Shown here one piece after another: positions 12,501-20,046 of a DNA stretch of 64,000 bases. Under the pieces are notes generated by a model that had not been told where the DNA came from, did not search any database, and saw only the letters and a program-made list of their open reading frames with translations. Position 1 is the stretch's first letter. Every line of letters starts with the position of its first letter. Source of the stretch: a virus. The stretch is taken from positions 1-64,000 of IMG/VR virus record IMGVR_UViG_3300046648_000377; one strand, 5' to 3'. The position numbers and the translations under genes are program-made.

Positions 12501-12754
12501 TTCGGAGCATCCGCCGCCGGCGCGTCGTAGGAGAAGCCGGCTGGCGCTGCCGGGCGCGTGAGTACGTTCCCGCCGGTCGGTACTGACGCAGCCATCGGCG
12601 CCTGCGTCGGCCGCGCCAATGTCGGCGCCAATGTCGGCGCCGGTGCCGGCACGGGATTGCTCGGCACAGCCGCGGCAGCTGGTGCCGGGTCGTCGTCATG
12701 CTGGTAGTCGAAGCCCGGCGGCGGCGCCGGGCGTGCAGCGTTCAGTCCATCCAT
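3557..12754 (-). CDS. Giant polyvalent PLxRFG virion protein (3,065 aa)
   Basis: ATG 12754 overlaps the previous stop (TAATG) and has GGAGG upstream. Visible domains, with rough residues: Pro/Ala-rich linkers (1-700); an inorganic-pyrophosphatase-like domain of polyvalent proteins (GYVRGTVGADGDHVDVYVG, ~1030); a zincin-like HEIQH motif (~1440); a second HEAVGH motif (~1680); a phosphoribosyltransferase-type motif VLLDDTLTQGGT (~1945); the PLxRFG motif as PLARFG (~2370); a helical region with hydrophobic patches (~2580 and ~2790); and a coiled C-terminus. Polyvalent proteins (Iyer, Burroughs, Aravind) are thought to enter the host with phage or plasmid DNA. Being last of the virion genes, it is probably an ejected internal protein that modifies the cell. 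Confidence 0.9.
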   Translation of the reverse strand: MDGLNAARPAPPPGFDYQHDDDPAPAAAAVPSNPVPAPAPTLAPTLARPTQAPMAASVPTGGNVLTRPAAPAGFSYDAPAADAPKPAPKDDGYGLLDIPKALVGGVVHGIGATVRGLGEASDTLNPTGIISRQVMSDDEPQWIKRPGTMIGDFIGSPIEKVGDWIKGTESDKAKAVQEAPLVQGKLLDPKSWSLGEGASSPMNWTLKGADLVGNLAPMVLGSEATAAKALSRAPGMTAEILAAVRAGKIAELAPEAQQVAQAALTRSGRASVAAGAATGGVQGAEDAAQGESQRVQQMSDADLQKLPAYSSMIARGMKPEDARTALADQVRARVFATTLPVATAAGAITTAPLLHEAQGTLAKVVGESALRRAGAGAAIEAPVQGAIAVGQTAAQTAAANSATGETRDPLEDSLATFGAGALPGAIFGGLGGLHRPAPGSLSEAATLVRDPAVRLALPAPVFPVDSDGRVANTADMERARQVAQARADYGLTPDIQRAQAARNGEAPPVAAAGIPDPNSAQPPAAAPAPAAQAGRQAQAADAGTADRRPVDPITPSWVNPDTGEVGVPTKDDLVGAIAQQMQAQYDASGILRINSGALADAWGVSANDVKRARRPAELSALDAIAKRERSPAPAPEADAAPVQDDIAAGAGRDQAAPADASLDAEMDARARASQEAGDEPARTFDDVERNMNAGLDASRDRLNAALGGEPAAASAEETPVVGDDKSADSVDESPKPVDGTADTVDAGAAPPAEAGGSEQPVAPDGGSPIDAANAGVDGENSPETGTEPAQSGTKPVESGTKGPDRVPETSSRAAATPIEQADTAGTRAVLPEPTPAAKRADSLRVKTADGEVNAKRFVDGRVAAGFDQVESQRMGDKLQHRLVNAEGEKVPLPAGILPYAQEAIASARVAAKDATARNERNATAPEPAKAPTAEAVAAQAEAAPAHPVDVAAAEAATSPHNDRPEPTQAQKEAGNYKMGHVQIHGLDVSIENPRGSVRSGVDAGGKPWSHAMSDHYGYVRGTVGADGDHVDVYVGPKPEARRVFVVDQIHQDTGKFDEHKAMMGFASKRDALAAYRSNFDKGWNVGPVRDFTMDQFKDWLKSGDTKSPAVDAPVTPATTVKPTAATAPAAATSPTPAARRGGIATNGARVRVAGGKLEYVPHARETLEAYFKPGEVRPGYAGKQKIDAFNWNDGRWNVTVHSVRDDGSDLPARQGEQRTHSTAPTSRDLRAVLGKPELPAKGAPAGRASANAPVHDFSFAGESARTADLEALDRARDREREGFGTDPDRFGHRVGSVEDTHTETGWHRGADGKWRFEIDDSKATVKPEAVDAATHFRSAIEHSDRALAARAAGDEEGNTAATEASRASSAAAAKATVATVGDVLDHPDLFKAYPELASVPLKINGEMGHWGSYDPNRNQVTMRPPADYPRTGNRSFKSVLLHEIQHAVQEKEGFARGGSSAEFAEPLQRQRKALLLRKQTIEQMQKNAREADDAARVRSLEVERQRVNDELSGSRLQSEESVRSVATEQYRRLAGEVEARDTQRRVDMTAEDRRSTPPTETQDVPRSEQIVRFRDGAGSRSEGDAATPTQNEHAERMTEVAREATKAWHGDDIPHVEVVATPEQLPYSAKVDPITGKPDPSYKWASGFHDGKTIWLVASAHRDDAAGHARLSRTLAHEAVGHFGVDRVVNRELGADAWKKIEASVLRLEKDGAGGKQMQGILGEVRRRYGDVDNTTFARETIAVMAERGVRNGLLDRAVSAVQAFLRRIMPNLKLLPAELRQLLVRSSEYLERGESYEERVERQSTMSFSRDGWPEGFPDVVLGHKLGTVREHPDYAAAKAGDDAAALRLARDTVTKDFADRVKAAIPEGSEPTIVPVVAREATGNNRIPVMAAEVLAKRLGLEVDHGMIQAEKVGRGAGDAMHRLANQPTFEGKVTAGKDYVLLDDTLTQGGTLAQLKTHIEREGGHVVLATSLTGKDYSRKLALDPTTLGNVRDRFGRIEGWWRRQFGHGFDGLTESEARTILTYDRGRLSPDALRDRVIAHRIPGLGEVGEGAAGDRSGAQAPGTGGRDEAGPVKEAPPKPRSDFSLDDRGEREEPGTTRKPFSKASESIESMNEVMPKLDDGAFQRAKEWAKGKLLDAEPHLLGALQLRHVLELASDTKVLKRHADFYADTFQRMDADRNTMTMEGSAKADRLNKWSFEHGPAGWAGKLTEEAKGLFKFMHEVTQVTVDPTSDYERLLMRDDRGEQTPWTEDLRKQRIKTLQEQMRGRAGDDKTALLDQIKDLRKLPAREKARELKYPEQVAKWNALSPQAKEMFTMMRDHYRETSERLEEATLARIQALDIPEQNKRAAAEMVRTNFADNKVGGVYFPLARFGDYWIASRLPGEDGEGGEYHFTKYEDAYAAQRAEKQLQAAGHTIEATGRQNKDYETQKPVTGTFMGQLTGMLRQGGAPDKVLDDIHQMFLRTLPELSLRKSGIHRSNVAGYTDNVPRIFASNVLHGAHQIARARYGYQLEDSMEHMRATVEGNRPLMGVGQAAHADALVGELAKRHQWIMNPTNSKLATMINSVGFTYYLSASPASALVNLSQGAMVTLPVLGARHGWPAAMREMGSATRDAMRTFGNIRQVLATDDERRAFDTLEANGTFARTATHSLGGIAEGDALKMNPAYAKVMTAMGYMFQKAEVINRESAGIAAFRLATKDGKSFNEAIKYADEIVNGTHFDYSNANRARFMQGNAQKVLFQFKNYALGMSWVLYRNLEQSLRGETPEVRRVARRTLTGVLGMTTLFAGIMGTPINNLLSAGANAYHAATGDDDTPWDFNTEFRAWLSDHLGARAASVIADGVVDQLGANISGRVGTSDLWFREPDKQLVGGPAYDQFLESMAGPIGGLTKNLFVGSNMVSQGHTERGVETMMPTFIKNAMKSVRFAKEGVNNLRGDPIVSDVSGPEKLIQAIGFQPTKIAEQQRVNSAMMNYQQGVQDRRQSLMNAFAMATNSGDSGSRSEALAKIRTFNKKYPEISIGMGNLQASLRRRAHQSAQAENGIQLNRKLAPRIRAEVGGFAAN

Positions 12755-14373
12755 TACAGCGCCCTCCACGATCCATTGAGAAAGACCATCTGCTCGCCAG
12801 ACTTCTGGTTGGTTACGAGCGGCAGGCCGATCGCGCGTGCCTGCTGGCCACGCCAGTCAGCGATCTGTTTCGGCGAGACCTGGGTGCGGTCGGCTTCCGG
12901 CAGCAACGCCTGCGCCTTCGTGTGCTCTTCCATCTGCGTCTGGACGCCCTTGGTGAGCTGGTCGAGCACATCGTTCTCGCGACGCGTGCCCGAGTCGTCC
13001 TTGGTGACGGCCGCACGTGCCACGGATCCGTCGGGGAGCCGCGTGGGCGTGGCCACGCCGTTCGGCCCGATCTGTGCGATCGTGCCGTCGGACAAAGTGG
13101 TTTGCGGCAGCTGTCGGGTAAGCAGCGATCGCGCGGCCTCGAGCGCACTCTGCTGCAGGCCATACTGCCCGCGTAAATTTTCGACAGCGAGCGCGCTGCC
13201 GCGCTGGGCCGCACCATTGGCCGCCTCATTGTCGCCAGCCACGGCCTGTTCGCCGGCGCGGAGACTCCCAGCCAGCTGCGCACCGAGAGCACCAGCTGCT
13301 GCACGGCGGAGGCGCGGCGTGCCGGCGTACTGGGCATCCATCCCCAGGTTGTTGGCGACGGTTCCGGCCGCACTCCGCCAGTCACCGCTGGCGATCGCAT
13401 CGCGGTCAGACGCGGCGAACTGTGCGGCGGAGGGTCGGCTCCCCGTGATCGGGACGGCCGTAGGCTGGCGCAACGCGGCGGCCTGTTCCGACGAGGGCGT
13501 GTAGCCGAGCACATCGCTGGCGAGTGGAGCCTTGGGTGCGGGAGCCGTCTGCAGGCGCGCGCCGAGATTCTTGATGGTCTCGTCTGTCATCGTCCGCGGA
13601 ATGCTTCCAGCAACGCCAGGAATGCCGCTGCTGCCGTCGCTGAAGGTCGGGACACCGTTGACCATGGCGCCGTACGGCAAATGACGGCCGTCGGCGGTCG
13701 TCACACCACCGTACACATCACTCGGGAGATCACCCTTCGATGTTCCGAGGCCCGAGCTCTGCACGCCGGCGAGCGATGGCCGCTGCAGTGCCGCGCTCGG
13801 CGAGCTCGCAGCGCTCGGATCAAGCGGGCTGGTCGCTGGCGCAGTCGTGTCGACGCCGCCCGTCACTCCGGCAAACGACGCGCCAGCGCTGGGATTCCCG
13901 CCAGGCGCAGAGCCAGCTCCAGGAAATGGCCTGGACAACGGTGCCGCGGTTACACCCGGTAGCGGGTTGCCTGCGTTCGGCGATTCGGGATTGCCGGCGA
14001 TACCGTTGTAGACATCGCGGGCGATCGGTGCCGCGTACCGCACAGGCGCAGTGAGCGTATTAACGACGCCGGTACCGACGTCGCGCCCCGCGTTGACCAG
14101 GTCGACGCCGCCATTGATTACGCTGCGGCCTTCGCCACCGATCGCACGGCCGACGCGCGTACCGATCGCGGCGTCGGGCGGAAGCGTGGGGTCGGGCTTG
14201 CTGGCAAGCGCGGCAATGGAGCGCGCATCAGATGCCTGCGCTCCGCCGAACACCAAGGGCGTTCGCGTGAGGGCGGGTGCCGAAGGAGCTGCCGGAGTAG
14301 GCACGCTGGAGCCAGCGGTGACGTCGTCGTCGGTAATCGGGCTGGGACGGCGGAGAAGCGAGGTCGTGGCCAT
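12754..14373 (-). CDS. Pro/Ala/Ser-rich predicted virion protein
   Basis: The 539-residue product is low in complexity over its first 200 residues (Ala, Pro, Ser, Gly) and helical towards the C-terminus (about 380-520), ending in a compact motif with NQKSGEQMVFLNGSWRAL. There is no signal peptide. Its stop overlaps the start of the giant gene, so the two are translationally coupled. By position it is probably an internal, ejected virion protein, as small internal proteins commonly precede the largest one in podoviruses. Function not shown. Confidence 0.7.
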   Translation of the reverse strand: MATTSLLRRPSPITDDDVTAGSSVPTPAAPSAPALTRTPLVFGGAQASDARSIAALASKPDPTLPPDAAIGTRVGRAIGGEGRSVINGGVDLVNAGRDVGTGVVNTLTAPVRYAAPIARDVYNGIAGNPESPNAGNPLPGVTAAPLSRPFPGAGSAPGGNPSAGASFAGVTGGVDTTAPATSPLDPSAASSPSAALQRPSLAGVQSSGLGTSKGDLPSDVYGGVTTADGRHLPYGAMVNGVPTFSDGSSGIPGVAGSIPRTMTDETIKNLGARLQTAPAPKAPLASDVLGYTPSSEQAAALRQPTAVPITGSRPSAAQFAASDRDAIASGDWRSAAGTVANNLGMDAQYAGTPRLRRAAAGALGAQLAGSLRAGEQAVAGDNEAANGAAQRGSALAVENLRGQYGLQQSALEAARSLLTRQLPQTTLSDGTIAQIGPNGVATPTRLPDGSVARAAVTKDDSGTRRENDVLDQLTKGVQTQMEEHTKAQALLPEADRTQVSPKQIADWRGQQARAIGLPLVTNQKSGEQMVFLNGSWRAL

Positions 14374-14387
14374 GGCGGGTTCCCGGA

Positions 14388-16316
14388 TTAGGAGGAAGAG
14401 GAATCGTCGTCGTTGCTGTTGAGCGAATTGCTGACGCTGTAGCTGTTGCTGGCGCTGAGGCTGGCGCTGCCGCTCCCGGAGATCGAGGCAGCGACATGCG
14501 TCGCGCTCATGGCACCGGCCGCAAGCTGGCTGGCCATACCGCCGGCCGCTTGAATCGCACCCAGAAGGATCCGGGCCTGCTCCATCATTCGCTGCATGCG
14601 TGAGTCGAACTGCCGCGAGAGCACCTCGAAGTACGCCACGTTGTTCCGGGCATTGGCCTCGGTCGCACGCACGGCCACCTCACCCTTTTGCGCTTCGAAG
14701 TTCGCTTGCGCCGAGTAACGACCTGTATCTGCGGCGAAGGTCGACACTGCGGCCTGCAGCTGGAAGACGCCTGCCTGTACCTGCTCCCGTTCGGCCTGCA
14801 CGAGGCCAAGGAACTTCGTCGTCCCCGTCTCGATGGCACGAAGGCGCGCCTGGACCACCTGAATCTTCACGTTGTTGCCGGTCTCGTAGGCCTGCACCGT
14901 GGATGCGAACGCGCGGGCTTCCGCCTCGAGGATGTTGGCCTTAGACGACTCGCCGGCCACCTGGGTGGCGTAGGCATCGAAGCGGGTCTTCTCGGCGGTG
15001 ATCTTCTCGGACCATGCCTGGACGTCGACGCGGTACATGTCGATCTTTCCGCGCTCGAGGTCCGCCGCAACCCGGACGGCGTCGACCTTCGCCTTGAAGA
15101 TTTCGACGGTGGTACTGAGTGCCTGCAGGCGCGCGGTGTAGATCCGCACGGTCGCCTCGTTCACGCCAGTCTTAAGCTGCTCCGCCTCGATCTCCGCCTT
15201 GAAGATTTCCAGCTTCGACAGCTCCGCCTGGACCTTTGTCTGGAACACCCGGACCAACGTGTCGACCGACTGCATCTGCGCGTTGAAGGCGGAAACGCGG
15301 AGGTTGTAGCGATCGAACTCAACCTGCACACGCTGCCGCGCTAGCTCGAAGCTTCGGCGTGCCATGTTGTCGAACTGATTGATCAGTACCGTCTCCAGGG
15401 CGATGCCTTGCTGCACGGCCTGTCGAAGGTTCTCGATTTGCCACTCGGCCGCCTTGGTGAAGACATCGCGGCTAAGCGAATTCACCGCCAGTTGGTTCGC
15501 CTCTCGTACGGCGTTGACCTGCGCCACGAGCATGCCGGGGGGCATTGAGAAGCCGCGGCCGGCGTAATCGTCGAATGCATCCTGCGTCGCCTTGTGCGCG
15601 GTCATGTCCTCGCGCTCACGCGCGGCACCGAATAGCGCGTTCTGCACGATGGTGGGCATGGCGAAGTCGCCTGCCAGCATGGCGCGCACCGTCGTGGCCA
15701 CGTCGTTGAGGACGGTGGGGCTGTATGTCGGCTCCGCCCAGTCCAGCCCGAGAGCCGGTACGGGATCATCGAACGTCGGTACGACGGCGTCGAACGTCGG
15801 CAATGTGATCGTGGGCCGGTCGGGAATGTCGATCGTCAGCAGTTGGTCAACCGCCGGCATCGTCGTGTCCGGCGCGTCCGGCAGCACGACCGCGGCGATG
15901 TCCGGCCGCTCAGGCGCGCCCGAATAGTCGATCGGCGCGGGCGCATCTGGGATGTTGATCGAGATGATGCTCGGATCCCACGTCGGGGGCGGATCCGTGC
16001 CGATCCCATCGATGAGGGACTGGAAGTCCTCGAACGCCGGCGCGATGAAGTCCGGAACCCGACCGAAGAGCTGGGCACTGGGTAACGTGACGTCACCGAT
16101 ATCGCCGCCCGTGACAACCAGGGGCTTGAGGTCAGGCGGGGTTCCCTCCTGCGGCATCTGCACGTTCGCGAGCTTCGTCAGCTCTTCGTACGTCGTGTTC
16201 AGGGCAGTGTCCGCACGCGCGTTCATCTGCGCGACCTGGTCCTGGACGATGCTGTACGGCCGGTCGTAGACGTCCGGCGGGATGCTGACGATGGGGATGA
16301 GAACTGGGTCGGCCAT
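14388..16316 (-). CDS. Long coiled-coil predicted virion protein
   Basis: The 642-residue protein has a Pro/Asp-rich N-terminal 200 residues, then about 350 residues of nearly continuous Ala/Gln/Glu-rich helix (roughly 230-590), a Gly/Ala-rich segment (ILLGAIQAAGGMASQLAAGAMSA) and a Ser/Asn/Asp-rich tail. ATG 16316 is set by a TAATG overlap with the gene before it. An elongated helical rod fits a tail or internal-core component. No family recognised. Confidence 0.75.
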   Translation of the reverse strand: MADPVLIPIVSIPPDVYDRPYSIVQDQVAQMNARADTALNTTYEELTKLANVQMPQEGTPPDLKPLVVTGGDIGDVTLPSAQLFGRVPDFIAPAFEDFQSLIDGIGTDPPPTWDPSIISINIPDAPAPIDYSGAPERPDIAAVVLPDAPDTTMPAVDQLLTIDIPDRPTITLPTFDAVVPTFDDPVPALGLDWAEPTYSPTVLNDVATTVRAMLAGDFAMPTIVQNALFGAAREREDMTAHKATQDAFDDYAGRGFSMPPGMLVAQVNAVREANQLAVNSLSRDVFTKAAEWQIENLRQAVQQGIALETVLINQFDNMARRSFELARQRVQVEFDRYNLRVSAFNAQMQSVDTLVRVFQTKVQAELSKLEIFKAEIEAEQLKTGVNEATVRIYTARLQALSTTVEIFKAKVDAVRVAADLERGKIDMYRVDVQAWSEKITAEKTRFDAYATQVAGESSKANILEAEARAFASTVQAYETGNNVKIQVVQARLRAIETGTTKFLGLVQAEREQVQAGVFQLQAAVSTFAADTGRYSAQANFEAQKGEVAVRATEANARNNVAYFEVLSRQFDSRMQRMMEQARILLGAIQAAGGMASQLAAGAMSATHVAASISGSGSASLSASNSYSVSNSLNSNDDDSSSS

Positions 16317-17476
16317 TACACTCTCCGGGAACCTTGGTCGATGGCCCACAAGAGGCTGCCCGCCGTGCGGAAGTCAGCGCCCTCCAGGTTGAAGATCTCG
16401 AACTGCCACATGAGCGACTTCACGCCGCGGCCGTACTTCACGCGCATCGGGCCGAGCTCGTCGTTGCGACGATCCTCGAACGTGTACGTATGGGCATGCC
16501 GCTGGCCACCAGCGGTATCGAACACGCGGGCGCCCATGAGGCCATCGGTTTTCATGGCACCGTAGAGGTAGCCGCCGCGGCGCAAGCTGGCCTCTGGCCC
16601 ACCAGACCGCTGGTCGGTGATGAGTGAGGCGTCGATCGCGACGCCAGCGTCGTCCGCACCGTCGATGGCGTAGAGACCCGCGGGACCGGCCCCGTAAAGG
16701 CTTCCATCAATCGCCGCCAGCGAGTTGAGGTCGAAGCCGCTGTATCGGCTCCCTGCCCAGGTGTCGGTGTTAGCCGTCCACGCGCCGCCGGTGGCCGGGA
16801 GGGACGCGAGATCTTCGATGACGAGCTCGTCGCGGACGATGACGACGCTGTGCAGTGCCACGGCAGCCGAATCACGGACGCGCAGGACGTCGGCGACGAG
16901 GACCTCCTTGCTACCTTCCAGGATCGGCCCGTCCGAAACCGTCAGCACGTCGCCCACGGTGAACGAACGCCCGAAGGTGTACCCGTCCCCGGCGCGAAGT
17001 CCATCGTGAACCGCGAGTGCGACAGCGACGGTTGCGCGGCCCCTCACGGTCAACGCATCGCGCGCAGCGAGGGCGATATGGACCTGCGGTTGTGCGGCGC
17101 TGGTCACGCGCAGCCAGTCAGCAGCGACCATACCAAGAACGACCGTCGCGGCATCCGACACGACGAGCGTGTCCACGACCGTCTCGTTGAAACCCATGGA
17201 CGCCCGATCGCGGACAACCAGGGCGTCGGCGGCCGCGGCGCGCATGGTCAACTTAACGTCTGCTGCAGCTGCCACTCGCAACGCTTCGGCCGCGCCGATC
17301 GTCACCTGGAAGGTGGCGCCATCGCTCACCCGGAGGGTGTCCCCCACGGACATCGCGCGATTGAACACGAAGCCATCAGAGGCCTGAAGATGATCGGCTG
17401 CGACGATGGAGAAGCCGAGGGACGCCCCATCGCTGACGTGCAGCTGGTCCTCGATCATGATGCATTGGTCAGCCAT
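16316..17476 (-). CDS. Repeat-containing predicted tail or fibre protein
   Basis: The first ~210 of 386 residues consist of about ten imperfect ~19-residue repeats of the type xxxDxLxVxDxAxxxxxxxV (for example GDTLRVSDGATF, VDTLVVSDAATV, ADVLRVRDSAAV), likely a beta-solenoid or stacked-strand shaft. The C-terminal ~170 residues look like a compact beta-rich domain (WAGSRYSGFDLNSLAAIDG). It lies between two large virion genes in the late operon. A tail shaft or host-contact role is inferred from the repeats. Confidence 0.7.
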   Translation of the reverse strand: MADQCIMIEDQLHVSDGASLGFSIVAADHLQASDGFVFNRAMSVGDTLRVSDGATFQVTIGAAEALRVAAAADVKLTMRAAAADALVVRDRASMGFNETVVDTLVVSDAATVVLGMVAADWLRVTSAAQPQVHIALAARDALTVRGRATVAVALAVHDGLRAGDGYTFGRSFTVGDVLTVSDGPILEGSKEVLVADVLRVRDSAAVALHSVVIVRDELVIEDLASLPATGGAWTANTDTWAGSRYSGFDLNSLAAIDGSLYGAGPAGLYAIDGADDAGVAIDASLITDQRSGGPEASLRRGGYLYGAMKTDGLMGARVFDTAGGQRHAHTYTFEDRRNDELGPMRVKYGRGVKSLMWQFEIFNLEGADFRTAGSLLWAIDQGSRRV

Positions 17477-20045
17477 TGATCACCCCGATGTAGGTGAGGA
17501 AGCCGGTTTCCATTCCGGACCATTGCGGACCACCGACGATCGCCAGCCCACCGTTGAGGTTCGTGCTGTATCGAGCCACGGCACTCGTGCCACAGGCATT
17601 TGCGGTGCTCTCGATGTACTGATTGGAGCTCTCACCGTCGCCGCTATCCGGCGATGGAATGCCCCACTCGCCAAACGTGAGGCTGTCCACAGCGGCGGTG
17701 CGCACCGCGCCGAAGCCATTCGAGCTGATGAGGTAGACGTCGTAGTGCCCAGTCGGACCGGTCTGCTCGTTGACTGGCGCCGGCAGCGGCGGAGGTGGTA
17801 TCGAGTAGAGCTTCGCGTCGATGTTGTCGCCGCCGAAGGCCCACGGCCCGGAGTCGGCGATGTCACGGCACGGCCCGGAGCTGTCGTACAGAGGTGAGCT
17901 GGGATCCGCGGTGCGGTACTCGTTAGGCCCGTACCCGTTGACGTCTTGCAGATGCAGCGGACGCCACGGGTCATTAGGCTCACCGGAGCCCACATATGTC
18001 CCGTAGTAGCCGGGGAAATTGCGCTTGTAAGTGCAGTACCACGGGTCAGTCAGTTCCTGATACGCGGCGGATACTGTATGCGTGGTGGCCTGGCTCGATC
18101 GCTGCACGGCGTAGTACACGGCCTCGCGGTCGTAGAACGGCACCGCGATACCGGTACCGATACCCGGTGACGTGACCGTTCGAATATCTGTGGTGAGTCG
18201 AAACCGCTTCACCCGGGATGCAGATCCCCGCGATGGATTCACGATGTCGTCGTTCGGCGAGATCCTGCAGTACCCAAGGTCAATGCCACGGATTGACGCG
18301 TCGAGGGTGGATCCGGCCAACTCGGCGCGATCGTCCAGGTCGTTGGTGTAGAACATCGGCGGGACCGCGACCGAGCCACCATCCGCGTGCTGCGACCACT
18401 GGCCGATGTACATGCACGCCTCGAAGTTATCCGTCGAACCGCCGGGAATCGACCCAGAGTCACGGAAGAACTTCACCCACTTGAGCTCGTCGCCGGCGAA
18501 GAAGACATGTACCGTCGTGTCACAGCGCTTCGGCTCGGCGGCCGTCTCGCTTGCCGGCTTCATGCTGTGCGCGACCAGGAGACCGAGAGAGGAGTCGGGC
18601 CACCGAGCAACGGTACCGGTCTCGAGCTTGGCCCGGGGTGGATACCACAGTGTTCCCTCGCTGACCGAGGACAAATGACCTGATGCTGGCGCCAGCGGAT
18701 CCAGCGCGAGCCCGTCGACGTACGCCAGCGCGTCAGCGGTACCGTATCGGGCCAGCTCGCCGACAGCGTGCTCGAGCTGGTCCGCTTCGAGGCGCGCAAG
18801 CTTCCAGATGGCAGCGTCCCGAATGTCCGTCGAGGGGGACGTGCGGAAGGCCCTGGCCAGCGCGTCCGTCGCGCCAGCCGGCTTCAACTGGCGCACGGCG
18901 CCGATGCTGATCGGAACCATGAAGTGGACGCCGCGCTGGACGTCGTCGTCGCCGTAACGCCATGCCGTGTTGTGAGCCTCGTCCCCTCGACGGTTGAATG
19001 CCCAGCCCATCGCCTGGCTGTAGGCCGTGTGCGCGTAAAAGGGCTGCAGGTCGTCGTGGGCCACAAGGCGCAGAATCCGCCCTGCCCGGATCCACGCCGG
19101 CAGTTGCTCGGCGGGTGGAAAGGCCTCGCCGGTCGGGAACCCGCCGAATTGGTTAAGGAGAGCCAGACCGTCTTCGTCGCCTGCCTTCTCAAGGCGCTGG
19201 CGGAATGCCGCCGTCGTGGTCTCTGGGTGAACCTGCAGGGGCATCGCTACGACGCCCTGGGTGATCCCAATTTCGACGAGCCACGGCTGCGCGTCTGCCC
19301 CGTAGGTGATGCCGTGGGTGCGGGTGAAGTGCCAGTCGTAGCGGATCTGAAGACCCGTCTTCAGGAGCTGCTTGTCATACGCCGTGAGCGGCTGCAGACG
19401 CGGCTGGTCTTTATGCTTCGGCGGCTCGTCATAGATGCTGAACGACCGACCCTTTCGAAGGGTGCTCCGCGCGAAGCCCATGAGCGCCTGCACCAGTGAG
19501 CGCATGGTCCCGGAATACATCGTCGGCTTCAGTCGGGTGTACTGGGAGTACACCCGCGTCCCACTCTCTTGCGGGTTAGCCAGATCGCCGGCGAGCACGC
19601 TGTATGGCTCAACCGCCAGGCGTCGGACGTCCTGATAATTCGCGGAAAGGCCATACCGCTTCGCACAGCCGACCGTCGGGTGAAAGCTGGCCAGGGTTTT
19701 GTAGGCGGCGATCGGCGGATCGGCCGGGACGTCCTGGATAAAGCCGTTCTGTACGGCACCCGACAGAAAATCGGGAATGCCGACCGGCGTGGCGATCTCC
19801 TCGAGGAGCGTCTCCTCCCCGTCGCCGACAACGATGTGTACCGCATTGATTCCGCCCGCAAGGCTGACGTATGCATAGGCGCCGTCGTCGAACCGTTCCT
19901 GGGCGGATAGCTGGGCCAGATGACCCAGGCGCCGACGTTCCTGCGTCTTACGAAGAAGCGCCAGCGCCGCGGGCACGTACAGCTGCCCGCGGCGCTGATC
20001 GCCGGTCACGGAGATACGAGCGACATCGTCGTCCGGCGTCCGCAT
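17469..20045 (-). CDS. Large predicted virion protein (858 aa)
   Basis: A long soluble protein with mixed alpha/beta character and no signal peptide. Its N-terminal third has a DNA-packaging-neighbour style; its C-terminal third is Gly/Ser/Tyr-rich and contains a Pro stretch (SIPPPPLPAPVNEQ). Several Cys residues (ACMYIG, DLGYCRIS, DPWYCTY) are unusual for this proteome. The gene overlaps the downstream repeat-protein gene by 8 nt. By size and position it is a tail or adsorption-apparatus protein; I do not recognise its family. Confidence 0.7.
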   Translation of the reverse strand: MRTPDDDVARISVTGDQRRGQLYVPAALALLRKTQERRRLGHLAQLSAQERFDDGAYAYVSLAGGINAVHIVVGDGEETLLEEIATPVGIPDFLSGAVQNGFIQDVPADPPIAAYKTLASFHPTVGCAKRYGLSANYQDVRRLAVEPYSVLAGDLANPQESGTRVYSQYTRLKPTMYSGTMRSLVQALMGFARSTLRKGRSFSIYDEPPKHKDQPRLQPLTAYDKQLLKTGLQIRYDWHFTRTHGITYGADAQPWLVEIGITQGVVAMPLQVHPETTTAAFRQRLEKAGDEDGLALLNQFGGFPTGEAFPPAEQLPAWIRAGRILRLVAHDDLQPFYAHTAYSQAMGWAFNRRGDEAHNTAWRYGDDDVQRGVHFMVPISIGAVRQLKPAGATDALARAFRTSPSTDIRDAAIWKLARLEADQLEHAVGELARYGTADALAYVDGLALDPLAPASGHLSSVSEGTLWYPPRAKLETGTVARWPDSSLGLLVAHSMKPASETAAEPKRCDTTVHVFFAGDELKWVKFFRDSGSIPGGSTDNFEACMYIGQWSQHADGGSVAVPPMFYTNDLDDRAELAGSTLDASIRGIDLGYCRISPNDDIVNPSRGSASRVKRFRLTTDIRTVTSPGIGTGIAVPFYDREAVYYAVQRSSQATTHTVSAAYQELTDPWYCTYKRNFPGYYGTYVGSGEPNDPWRPLHLQDVNGYGPNEYRTADPSSPLYDSSGPCRDIADSGPWAFGGDNIDAKLYSIPPPPLPAPVNEQTGPTGHYDVYLISSNGFGAVRTAAVDSLTFGEWGIPSPDSGDGESSNQYIESTANACGTSAVARYSTNLNGGLAIVGGPQWSGMETGFLTYIGVING

Positions 20046-20046
20046 G

